Origin: JAWLBW01 sp041687475
GTDB taxonomy: Bacteria; J088; JAWLBW01
Direction: 5' to 3'
NCBI GenBank assembly: GCA_041687475.1
Contig: JAWLBW010000144.1
Span: 1 to 11,022, forward strand
DNA: 11,022 nt
The translations under genes were made by a program, and so were the position numbers. Below the pieces are notes generated by a model. It saw only the letters and a list, made by a program, of their open reading frames with translations, searched no databases and was not told the DNA's origin. Numbering within the stretch: position 1 is the stretch's first letter; every line of letters begins with the position of its first letter. This document shows, one piece after another, positions 5,142 to 11,022 of the stretch.

Positions 5142-5486
5142 CAGCCGGCGAGGGGGAGGCGTGCCTCCTGTTGGTGCACGGGGTCGGACCAGCACAGGTT
5201 GTTGATATTATTCATCTAATCCCTTTGTAGCCCGCCGTGATGAGGCTTAGAATGCTGGTTAGGGGCCGAAATTCAGCCGAATAAGCAGCGGTCTCTCCCA
5301 AGGCCTTTGCTGAATGGCCCTTTTCGGCCTCAAAAGGGTCGCTTTAAGCGTCATAATTGCGGCCGAACGTTGAGAAAGTTGCCTCTTTTCAGTCGGTTAG
5401 GCAGGTCCGACCCCCGGGGCTTTTCGTGCTCCCCACGGCGCTGTCCTTATTCGTCCGACAGACGACAGACGACAGACGACAGCCCT
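5142..5486. other. Intergenic region with hairpins, no gene seen
   Basis: This gap lies between two convergent genes. Just after the hydrolase stop is a GC stem GGAGG-CGTG-CCTCC (5155-5168) without a T run. A better hairpin, CCCTTTT / AAAAGGG with loop CGGCCTC, sits at 5318-5338, also without a clear T-tract on either strand. A heptad array closes the region at 5454-5481. No coding frame with a ribosome-binding site was found. Confidence 0.6.
5454..5481. repeat. Heptanucleotide tandem repeat, four units (GACGACA)
   Basis: Units TCCGACA, GACGACA, GACGACA, GACGACA are contiguous and end 5 bp before the stop codon of the minus-strand membrane protein gene. The unit sequence is unrelated to the arrays near 700-816, but the 7-bp period is the same. 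CGTCCGACA recurs at 5492-5500 inside the last codons of that gene. Confidence 0.85.
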
Positions 5487-6269
5487 TCACCCGTCCGACA
5501 GGTCAACCCGCTTCTTCCGCAGCGCGCCGGCAAGGTCCCAGCCGGTCAGCACGCCGAGCGCGCCCGCGGGTACGAACATGGCGCCGGGGCCGAGCCTGAA
5601 GTAGAGCAGGGGACCGAGTATTCCCCCCGTGATGAAAGACCCGAAGATGCACAGGTGCAGCCAGGCTTTGTGCGCGTTGGGGTGAAAGCGTACGCGTATC
5701 GCGTGGCGAATGGCATCGTGCCACTTGCGGCCCTTGACCTCGTTCCACAGCCAGTTGGTCAGGCGAACGAATTCAATGCCGAAATCGGTTACGATGCCGG
5801 TCAGGTGGGTGGTACGAACGACGGCGCCCGAAATGTTGGTGACCAGGGCGTTCTGCAGGCCCATGGCAAAGCAGAGCAGACCCGTAAGGCTGACCGACGG
5901 AATGGCGTTGAGATGCCAACGTGGGTGCGAATAGCTCAGGAAGGCAAAGGCGGCCAGCAGCAACGCTTCGAACAACAGGGCCGCGACGAACCGGGCTCCC
6001 CCGAAGCGTTTTCCGAAGTGGACGAAGGTGGCGGCGGTTACGGCGCCCGCGAAGAAAAACCCAACCAGGGCCAGGGCGTCGTATGCAATGCCGTAACGCC
6101 CTTGGGCAAGTCCGTCGGCAAATTGCGTGGCGTTGCCCGTCACGTGCGACGTATACGAGCCCACCGCGAAGAAACCGATGGTGTTCACGGCGCCCGCCAC
6201 GCTCGAAAGCGCGATGGCAAGCCAGGCATTATGGGTGAATGTTCGGGTCGAGCCTTCGTGTGTAAACAT
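5487..6269 (-). CDS. DUF1275 (YoaK-like) integral membrane protein
   Basis: From the ATG at 6269 this is 260 residues with about six hydrophobic segments: A-W-L-A-I-A-L-S-S-V-A-G-A-V-N-T-I-G-F near the start, then segments centred roughly at 70, 95 and 125, and a pair near the C-terminus. The opening V-A-G-A-V-N-T-I-G-F-F and the S-H-V-T-G-N-A-T-Q segment just after the first helix are hallmarks of DUF1275/YoaK inner-membrane proteins, whose function is unknown though some are proposed transporters. The tail is short and charged (K-K-R-V-D-L-S-D-G). A TTG at 6302 would add 11 residues and has a GGAG, but about 14 nt away, so both starts remain possible. It is transcribed divergently from the DUF2804 gene and converges on the hydrolase fusion gene. 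Confidence 0.85.
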   Translation of the reverse strand: MFTHEGSTRTFTHNAWLAIALSSVAGAVNTIGFFAVGSYTSHVTGNATQFADGLAQGRYGIAYDALALVGFFFAGAVTAATFVHFGKRFGGARFVAALLFEALLLAAFAFLSYSHPRWHLNAIPSVSLTGLLCFAMGLQNALVTNISGAVVRTTHLTGIVTDFGIEFVRLTNWLWNEVKGRKWHDAIRHAIRVRFHPNAHKAWLHLCIFGSFITGGILGPLLYFRLGPGAMFVPAGALGVLTGWDLAGALRKKRVDLSDG

Positions 6270-6513
6270 GGAGTTCGCACGCGCCGCCGCACGGGTGGTC
6301 AAGTATGCCCGAAGGCTCCAGGTGGCGGCCGCGTAATCTTACATCCTACTTGGTGCAGAGGCGCACGGGCAAGGTTGGAAGCCTGCACGCCCGAGGGCAC
6401 CCGCTGTCCTGGTCGGGAAGGTCGCCGTCGATTCTACCGAAACGTCACGGCATGGAGCCCCATCGTCAGCGGCACTGATGGTTTCGGCGTTCGCCTGGAA
6501 AACCGCTTTGCGG

Positions 6514-6519
6514 TAAAAT
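6514..6519 (+). promoter_or_regulatory. Candidate -10 element of the DUF2804 gene (leaderless)
   Basis: TAAAAT matches the TATAAT consensus at 5 of 6 positions and ends 7 nt before the ATG at 6527. No Shine-Dalgarno is present. The -35 region is poor (TTCGCC at 6490-6495 with an 18-bp spacer), so the call rests on the -10 and its position. Confidence 0.4.
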
Positions 6520-6526
6520 TGCACGC

Positions 6527-7570
6527 ATGCAGGAAGTTACGCAGCAAAAAGAAATCGTACAGCCCGGCCCGCTTCTCGACCAACGCGGAAGACTCGTGCA
6601 GAAAGGCTGGGCCCGCCGCCCCATTCTTGCCTACGACCGACGACAGGTAGGCGTTTCACCCTTTCGCCGCAAGGAGTGGGACTACTACTGCATTCTGGGG
6701 GAAAGCGGCGGCCTTGCCCTGACCGTGGCCGACCTCGGCTATCTGGGCCTGCTTGCCGTTTCGTGGCTTGATCTGAAGGGGGGAAGCGAAACGAGCGCCG
6801 ACGCCGTTCGGCCCCTGACGCTGGGTCGATTCAATCTACCGCCCGATTCGGAGAAAGGCGACTTTGCCGTAAAGGCCGGCGGTATCGACATCGCCGTCGA
6901 GCGCTTGAGCGGAAAGCGGCGGCTGCGGGTCGCCGTCGATCGCTTCGGCAAGCAACGCGAACGACTGGTTGGCGAACTGGAGCTGGCCGATCCGCCCCAA
7001 GACGACAGCATTGTCATGGCCACGCCGTTTCCCGGCAACGACAAGGCCTTCTACTACAATCGCAAAGTCAATTGCCTGGCTGCGCAAGGCGAAGTCAGCA
7101 TGGGGAAAAGGCGCGAAGTCTTCACCCCCGATACCCATTTCGGCGTGCTCGACTGGGGCCGCGGCGTGTGGACGTACGCGAACACCTGGTACTGGAGCTC
7201 GGCCTCGGGCAAGGTCGGCGACCGGCTGTTCGGCTTCAATCTGGGGTACGGCTTCGGCGACACCAGCCGGGGTAGCGAGAACATCGTTTTCGTCGACGGC
7301 GTCGGGCATAAGCTGGGCGAAGTGCGTTTCGACTTCAGCAACCGAGACTTCCTGGCTCCGTGGCGACTGCATTCGACCGATAATGATCGATTGCGGCTCG
7401 ACTTTCAGCCGGCGCTCGACCGGTCATCGAAGGTGAACCTGCTTGCGCTGAAGACCGTGCAGCACCAGGTGTTCGGCTGGTTCTCGGGCACCGTGCGCCT
7501 CGACGACGGCGAGGTGGTGACCATTGAACGGCTGCCCGGATTCGCCGAGGAAGTGTACAACCGGTGGTAG
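6527..7570 (+). CDS. DUF2804 family protein
   Basis: A 347-residue protein without signal peptide or membrane segment. The C-terminal half carries the features I associate with DUF2804: W-G-R-G-V-W-T-Y then N-T-W-Y-W-S-S-A-S-G at about residues 209-227, F-N-L-G-Y-G-F-G-D at about 235-243, then S-E-N and V-D-G-V-G-H-K-L. The rest is rich in beta-type sequence, with paired hydrophobic and aromatic strands, suggesting a lipocalin- or beta-sandwich-like fold. The molecular function of the family is not established. The length agrees with full-length members. It is a single gene, divergent from the DUF1275 gene, and may be translated from a leaderless mRNA. Confidence 0.85.
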   Translation: MQEVTQQKEIVQPGPLLDQRGRLVQKGWARRPILAYDRRQVGVSPFRRKEWDYYCILGESGGLALTVADLGYLGLLAVSWLDLKGGSETSADAVRPLTLGRFNLPPDSEKGDFAVKAGGIDIAVERLSGKRRLRVAVDRFGKQRERLVGELELADPPQDDSIVMATPFPGNDKAFYYNRKVNCLAAQGEVSMGKRREVFTPDTHFGVLDWGRGVWTYANTWYWSSASGKVGDRLFGFNLGYGFGDTSRGSENIVFVDGVGHKLGEVRFDFSNRDFLAPWRLHSTDNDRLRLDFQPALDRSSKVNLLALKTVQHQVFGWFSGTVRLDDGEVVTIERLPGFAEEVYNRW

Positions 7571-7744
7571 GGCGCTTGCGGCGGCCCACCACCATTCCAC
7601 AGTTCTGATGATTCGTCACAGCTTTCACATCGAGTTGCCGGTGGCGCAGAGCGCTACGGACAACGAGATGGGCACCATAGCCCGTGCTGCCGAAGATCAT
7701 CGGAAGACCTGAACGAGACCGTTTAGCTGTTCCCCCAGTGCATC

Positions 7745-7838
7745 GTGACACACGTTCGCCTCTCAAAGCCTGTGCTGAGCGAAGGCGAAGTATCGGCCTC
7801 GCCCTGCTCGGCCCGCAACTCGAGGCGGAACGTCCTTC
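7745..7838 (-). repeat. Dispersed element of about 92 bp, copy 2 (inverted relative to 2428-2519)
   Basis: On the minus strand this reads nearly the same as 2428-2519; bases 7785-7812 are a perfect 28-base match to 2453-2480. The similarity begins and ends inside non-coding sequence at both places, so it is a repeat of intergenic type and not a shared gene fragment. Confidence 0.8.
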
Positions 7839-7940
7839 CAAGCTCGACAATGTGACGAATGATGTTAGATCCTTAATTCGCATCTATTGTCACTATCGTC
7901 AACTGAAGGTCGTGCGGCATCGGATGATCTCCACAAATAA

Positions 7941-7970
7941 CGCCCCAGGGAACGACGTTCCCCCGGGGCG
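7941..7970 (-). terminator. Intrinsic terminator of the downstream lipoprotein gene
   Basis: CGCCCC (7941-7946) pairs with GGGGCG (7965-7970), and inside GGGAAC pairs with GTTCCC, with a small internal bulge. On the minus strand the stem is followed by TTATTTGTGG, a moderate U-rich tail. It lies about 70 bp after the stop, in the same position as the terminator of the paralogue. Confidence 0.7.
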
Positions 7971-8042
7971 TACGGTGATGGTCCGGGCAAGTGGAGAAGG
8001 GGGGCAACTACCCTGCCGGCGCCCTCGCGCCCGCCTGCAACC

Positions 8043-9497
8043 CTACGGCGCTTCGAAGATCAGAACTCGATCGTTCATGGATTCGGAAATGATCAGCCGG
8101 TCATCATGGATTTGCATGGTGCCCACGCATTCAAAGCCGGCCTCCTCGAAGTCCGAGCTGCCCAACACGTGGTCGGCCGGCACGTTATTCTCCTTGGGAA
8201 ATTCATCCCAGATCAGAATGCGAGAGAGGGGGTCGCGGCATTCGCCGACGAAAAGCTGGTTACCATTGGAGGTCACAGAGCTGAGCATCTCAAACGAGGA
8301 AGCCGAAATGCCACTCGATGTTCCCGTGTCCATGTCTTCCTGACCGAGAACGACGTCTGCTGCCTGTCCGTTGCTAGTGGGAAAGGTGTTCCAGATGAGC
8401 ACGCGGTCGTTGCCGCCGTCCGTTACAACCACCCGTTCGCCGTCGCTCCAGACACTGTTTGGAAATCCCAGGCCGCTCGCGCTGGTGCTTCCATCGCAGC
8501 CGTCGAATGTTTCCTGGCCAAGCACCAGATCGGCCGTGACACCGTTCTCGGTGGGAATGTCGTTCCAGATTAAAACCCGATGGCTGTTGTAGTCGGCTAC
8601 GAAAAGCTTGTCGTTGGCGAGCCATACACTCAGGGAATCACCAACACCCGCCCACTCGCAGGCATTCGCCGTAAAATCCAGCTGTCCGAGAACGACATCG
8701 GGTTCCGCACCGGTCGTTGTGGGCAGACCGTGGTAGATCAGTACGCGATTATTCCCACGGTCGGCAACGGCCATCGTCTCTCCCTGGATGGAGATGGACC
8801 TTGGGCTTGAGAGTCGGCCTTGGGTCAGGGCCGGGTCGCCAGAGATAAAGTCAGGTTGCCCCAGAACGAAGTCGGCGGCGGCACCATTGGCCGTTGGGAC
8901 ACCTTCGTAGCCCAGAATACGGTTGTTCGAGGCATCCGATATATACAGAGTACCGTTGTCCGATAATGAAATTCCCCATGGTCCATCCATGCGGGTGGCC
9001 GAGAGACCTGAACCGCTGGACTCAAAGTCCGGCTGTCCGATGACCAGGGCGGCATCCTGCCCGTTGGCGAAGGCCAGAAAGGGATAGTTCAGAGACAGGC
9101 TCGCCTTGTGGGTCTCTCCCTGATAGTCGGCGAGAACCTCGATGACATTCTCGCGATCGCCCAGGGTCAGGTCGACGGAAAAGGCGCCCTCCTCGACATC
9201 TACAACCACGGGGTCGCCGTCGTTCAGGGTGGCGGTGATCGTGGCGGCAGTGATTTCCGAGGCGCCGGTCACGGTGCCTGCCAGGCTAATGGTACGGCTG
9301 CCGGTAATGACCTGCTCGTCTTCGTGCGACGTGATCTCCACGTAAATGGGACCGAGCGGATCTTCGTTCGCCGGCTTCTCGGTATCCGACGCGTCGTGTA
9401 CCTTGTCGGTGAGCTTGATGGTTCCGTCGCCGCAGGCCGCCAGGCAGGCTGCGGCGGCAAGGATGGCCAGCCAACCGGTCAGTGATTCGGGTTGCAT
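8043..9497 (-). CDS. Lipoprotein with Ig-like domain and six-bladed NHL-type beta-propeller
   Basis: The protein has 484 residues from the ATG at 9497, chosen because GGGGGGAG lies 7 nt upstream and the signal peptide follows at once. The lipobox L-A-A-C puts the lipidated cysteine at residue 22, so the mature protein is envelope-anchored. Residues about 50-140 resemble a bacterial Ig-like module (V-I-T-G-S-R-T-I-S-L-A-G-T, then V-N/D-type strands and a D-R-E-N-V-I-E-V-L-A-D-Y strand). Residues 140-484 hold six repeats, each with a V-I/L-G-Q-x-D/E-F type segment and an N-R-V-L-I-W/Y type strand, which fits a six-bladed NHL-like propeller. Such propellers usually bind proteins or carbohydrates; no catalytic residues are evident and the ligand is unknown. 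A tandem paralogue lies immediately upstream on the same strand, but each has its own terminator, so they are separate units. Confidence 0.88.
   Translation of the reverse strand: MQPESLTGWLAILAAAACLAACGDGTIKLTDKVHDASDTEKPANEDPLGPIYVEITSHEDEQVITGSRTISLAGTVTGASEITAATITATLNDGDPVVVDVEEGAFSVDLTLGDRENVIEVLADYQGETHKASLSLNYPFLAFANGQDAALVIGQPDFESSGSGLSATRMDGPWGISLSDNGTLYISDASNNRILGYEGVPTANGAAADFVLGQPDFISGDPALTQGRLSSPRSISIQGETMAVADRGNNRVLIYHGLPTTTGAEPDVVLGQLDFTANACEWAGVGDSLSVWLANDKLFVADYNSHRVLIWNDIPTENGVTADLVLGQETFDGCDGSTSASGLGFPNSVWSDGERVVVTDGGNDRVLIWNTFPTSNGQAADVVLGQEDMDTGTSSGISASSFEMLSSVTSNGNQLFVGECRDPLSRILIWDEFPKENNVPADHVLGSSDFEEAGFECVGTMQIHDDRLIISESMNDRVLIFEAP
9061..9320. repeat. Duplicated Ig-like domain segment, copy in the first lipoprotein gene
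   Basis: This segment aligns without gaps to 10763-11022 at a constant offset of 1702 bp, with 11 mismatches in 260 bp by hand count. The last 71 bp visible are identical and the match runs to the window edge. It lies inside coding sequence. Confidence 0.9.
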
Positions 9498-9504
9498 CTT
9501 AATT

Positions 9505-9512
9505 CTCCCCCC
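9505..9512 (-). promoter_or_regulatory. Shine-Dalgarno sequence of the lipoprotein gene
   Basis: On the minus strand GGGGGGAG ends 7 nt before the ATG at 9497. It decides this start over an in-frame upstream ATG at 9569, which would bury the signal peptide 24 residues in. Confidence 0.8.
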
Positions 9513-9537
9513 TTCTGTTTTCGATTTCAGTGCGACC

Positions 9538-9566
9538 ACTTTACTGGGTGGTGGGTCAAAGTACAA
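9538..9566 (-). promoter_or_regulatory. Candidate promoter of the lipoprotein gene
   Basis: On the minus strand TTGTAC (9561-9566) and TAAAGT (9538-9543) are 17 bp apart, matching 3 and 4 of 6 consensus positions. This would give a leader of about 35 nt containing the Shine-Dalgarno. The match is weak. Confidence 0.3.
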
Positions 9567-9613
9567 CACGGCGGCGCCTGTTTCGTGGAAAAACCTTCTA
9601 CCGCTGTCATTCG

Positions 9614-9648
9614 AAAAACGCCCCGGGAAAAACGTGAATCCCGGGGCG
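9614..9648 (-). terminator. Intrinsic terminator of the upstream paralogue lipoprotein gene
   Basis: A perfect 10-bp stem CGCCCCGGGA / TCCCGGGGCG (9619-9628 with 9639-9648) is followed on the minus strand by TTTTT (9614-9618). It begins about 72 bp after the stop at 9721 and before the promoter region of the next gene, so the two lipoproteins are transcribed separately. Confidence 0.88.
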
Positions 9649-9720
9649 CGTGGTAATATCTGAGAGAAAGTGGAGGGGGGCGAAGCTACCCTGCCGGCGC
9701 CTCCACTCCCACCAGTAGCC

Positions 9721-11022
9721 TTACGGCGCTTCGAAAATCAGAACTCGCGTATTGTCATAGTCCGAAACGATGAGCTGATTCTCGTAGGCGAGCAGTCCGC
9801 CGACGCATTCCTTCAGGCTGCTCTGCGTCGTTCCGCCGGGCGGGTTCTCGAATGTCGAGCTGCCCAACACACGGTCGGCGGGCACGTTATTCGCTTCGGG
9901 AAATTGGTCCCAGATCAGGACGCGACTGCCGCAGTCGCCGACGAACAGCTGGTTTCCATTGGAAGTGGCAAATTCGGGCCAGGCGAAAGACGTAGCTGAG
10001 ACGGCACTCGATGTCCCGGTGTCCATATTCTCCTGACCGAGAACGATGTCTGCCGCTTGCCCGTTGGTACCGGGAACGGTGTTCCAGATCAGCACGCGAT
10101 TGTTGGCCGAATCCGACACCACCACCCGCTTGTCGTCACTCCATACGCCATTCGGCCCCTTCAGTGCGCTTGCACTCGTTCCGGATACGCAGGTGTCCAA
10201 TGATTCCTGGCCAAGCACAACATCCGGGGGGGTTCCGTTTTCCGTGGGAATGGTATTCCAGATCAGGACCCGATTGTTTTGTCGATCGGCTACGAAAAGC
10301 CTGGTTTCAGTAAGCCAGAGGCCATACGGCATGTTCAAGCCAGTCGCATCGCAGGCGGTTGTTTTGGATTCGAAGTCGGCCTGCCCAATGACCACATCGG
10401 GTTCCGTACCGGTCGTTGCGGGCAGCCCCTGGTACAGCAGTACCCGATGGTTCGACACGTCGGCAAGGGCCATGGTTTCGCCGTTGAAGGACGTGTCGCC
10501 CGCGTTATACAGTCCGCCCTGCGTCGTCGAGAACCCGTCCGAGGTAAAGTCGGGTTGCCCCAGTACGAAGTCTGCCGCGGCGCCGTTGGCCGTCGGTATT
10601 CCGTTATAGCCAAGAACCCGATGGTGCCAGGAGTCCGACAGGTACAGATTGCCGTCGGCCACCACCGGGTTCGCCCATACCCCAGTCAGGCCGGTGGCCG
10701 ACGCGGGGAAATAATTTCCGGATTCAAAGTCGGGCTGGCCGATGACCACGGAAGCATTCTGACCATTGGCGAAGGCCAGAAAGGGATAGTTCAGAGACAG
10801 GCTCGCCTTGTGGGTCTTCCCCTGATAGTCGGCGAGAACCTCGATGACATTCTCGCGATCGCCCAGGGTCAGTTCGACGGAAAAGGCGCCCTCCTCGACA
10901 TCCACAACCACGGGCTCGCCGTCGTTCAGGGTGGCGGTAACGGTGGCCGCGGTGATTTCCGAGGCGCCGGTCACGGTGCCTGCCAGGCTAATGGTACGGC
11001 TGCCGGTAATGACCTGCTCGTC
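9721..11022 (-). CDS. Paralogous NHL-propeller lipoprotein (partial, N-terminus beyond the right edge)
   Basis: The frame stays open to the last base of the window, giving 433 residues without a start; the missing part should be the signal peptide, lipobox and linker (about 60 residues, by comparison with the neighbour). The visible N-terminal Ig-like domain (up to about residue 80) is almost identical to that of the gene at 8043-9497, with about 96% DNA identity over 260 bp. The six propeller repeats are clearly the same design but much more divergent, about 60% identical by eye, with most changes in the segments between the conserved G-Q-x-D-F and N-R-V-L-I strands. A GTG at 10974 is a spurious internal start: the conserved domain continues upstream of it. 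Function is unknown, presumably envelope-surface binding as for the neighbour. Confidence 0.85.
   Translation of the reverse strand, partial: DEQVITGSRTISLAGTVTGASEITAATVTATLNDGEPVVVDVEEGAFSVELTLGDRENVIEVLADYQGKTHKASLSLNYPFLAFANGQNASVVIGQPDFESGNYFPASATGLTGVWANPVVADGNLYLSDSWHHRVLGYNGIPTANGAAADFVLGQPDFTSDGFSTTQGGLYNAGDTSFNGETMALADVSNHRVLLYQGLPATTGTEPDVVIGQADFESKTTACDATGLNMPYGLWLTETRLFVADRQNNRVLIWNTIPTENGTPPDVVLGQESLDTCVSGTSASALKGPNGVWSDDKRVVVSDSANNRVLIWNTVPGTNGQAADIVLGQENMDTGTSSAVSATSFAWPEFATSNGNQLFVGDCGSRVLIWDQFPEANNVPADRVLGSSTFENPPGGTTQSSLKECVGGLLAYENQLIVSDYDNTRVLIFEAP
10763..11022. repeat. Duplicated Ig-like domain segment, copy in the second lipoprotein gene
   Basis: This is the partner of 9061-9320. 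Several of the 11 differences are clustered around the Val/Ile and Val/Asp codons near 10935-10953. The identity is far above that of the propeller-coding parts of the same two genes. Confidence 0.9.

Larger units (their letters stand above)
7571..8042. other. Intergenic region with a dispersed repeat and a possible gene remnant
   Basis: This gap separates two convergent genes. It holds, left to right: a possible Rossmann-fold remnant on the minus strand (about 7570-7700, starting M-I-F-G-S-T-G-Y), the inverted copy of the dispersed element (7745-7838), and the terminator of the lipoprotein gene (7941-7970). A 14-bp block (ACCCTGCCGGCGCC at 8010-8023) also follows the stop of the neighbouring paralogue at 9688-9701. 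No intact gene is seen. Confidence 0.6.

Noticed and set aside
5307..6650. 447-codon open frame on the plus strand
   Set aside because: It lies antisense over the DUF1275 membrane protein gene and has the low-complexity, Arg/Gly-rich make-up of a GC-rich shadow frame, with no ribosome-binding site or domain.
7335..7883. 182-codon minus-strand frame
   Set aside because: It overlaps the end of the DUF2804 gene and the dispersed repeat. Only the short Rossmann-like stretch near 7600-7700 merits mention.
8106..8573. Plus-strand frames antisense to the lipoprotein genes
   Set aside because: They mirror the propeller repeats on the other strand, recur in both paralogues for that reason, and have no initiation signals.

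Overview
The window is GC-rich bacterial chromosome (about 60% GC by eye). It carries a lipobox lipoprotein pair, a Tat-exported protein and long, repeat-laden intergenic spaces, which points to a Gram-negative (diderm) bacterium with an expanded genome. A GC-rich Leptospirales-type spirochaete or a deltaproteobacterium-like lineage would fit, but nothing here settles the taxon. No rRNA, tRNA, CRISPR array, transposase or phage gene is visible.

Layout. (1) 1-630, minus strand: a Tat-signal small subunit of the gluconate 2-dehydrogenase subunit 3 type. It is translationally coupled by an ATGA overlap to a gene leaving the window whose first residues look like a GMC-type oxidoreductase. (2) 631-906: a divergent intergenic region filled with 7-bp tandem repeats, followed by a lone fabH (907-1905). 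(3) 1906-2743: about 840 bp without a convincing gene. It holds a nearly identical pair of about 153-bp direct repeats with a palindromic core, several C5/G5 hairpins, and one copy of a dispersed element of about 92 bp. (4) 2744-3296: a toxin-antitoxin locus with an intact DUF2281-type antitoxin and a MazF/PemK-like toxin broken by a frameshift. It is bracketed by 27-bp direct repeats. (5) 3534-5141: a GNAT acetyltransferase fused to a nitrilase-superfamily amidohydrolase. (6) 5487-6269, minus: a DUF1275/YoaK-like membrane protein, divergent from a DUF2804 protein (6527-7570). (7) 8043 to the right edge, minus: two tandem paralogous lipoproteins with an Ig-like N-terminal domain and a six-bladed NHL-type beta-propeller. 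Each ends in its own terminator.

The genes do not form one pathway. Apart from the oxidoreductase pair, the toxin-antitoxin pair and the lipoprotein pair, they look like single transcription units separated by repeats. The most unusual signals are the repeat content and the tandem lipoproteins. Heptanucleotide tandem arrays with different sequences but the same 7-bp period occur at three intergenic sites (four arrays), and some heptads are shared in opposite orientation between sites. In the lipoprotein pair the N-terminal domain DNA is about 96% identical while the propellers have diverged strongly. Two genes lack a Shine-Dalgarno sequence but have a -10-like hexamer 5-7 nt before the ATG, which suggests leaderless transcripts.
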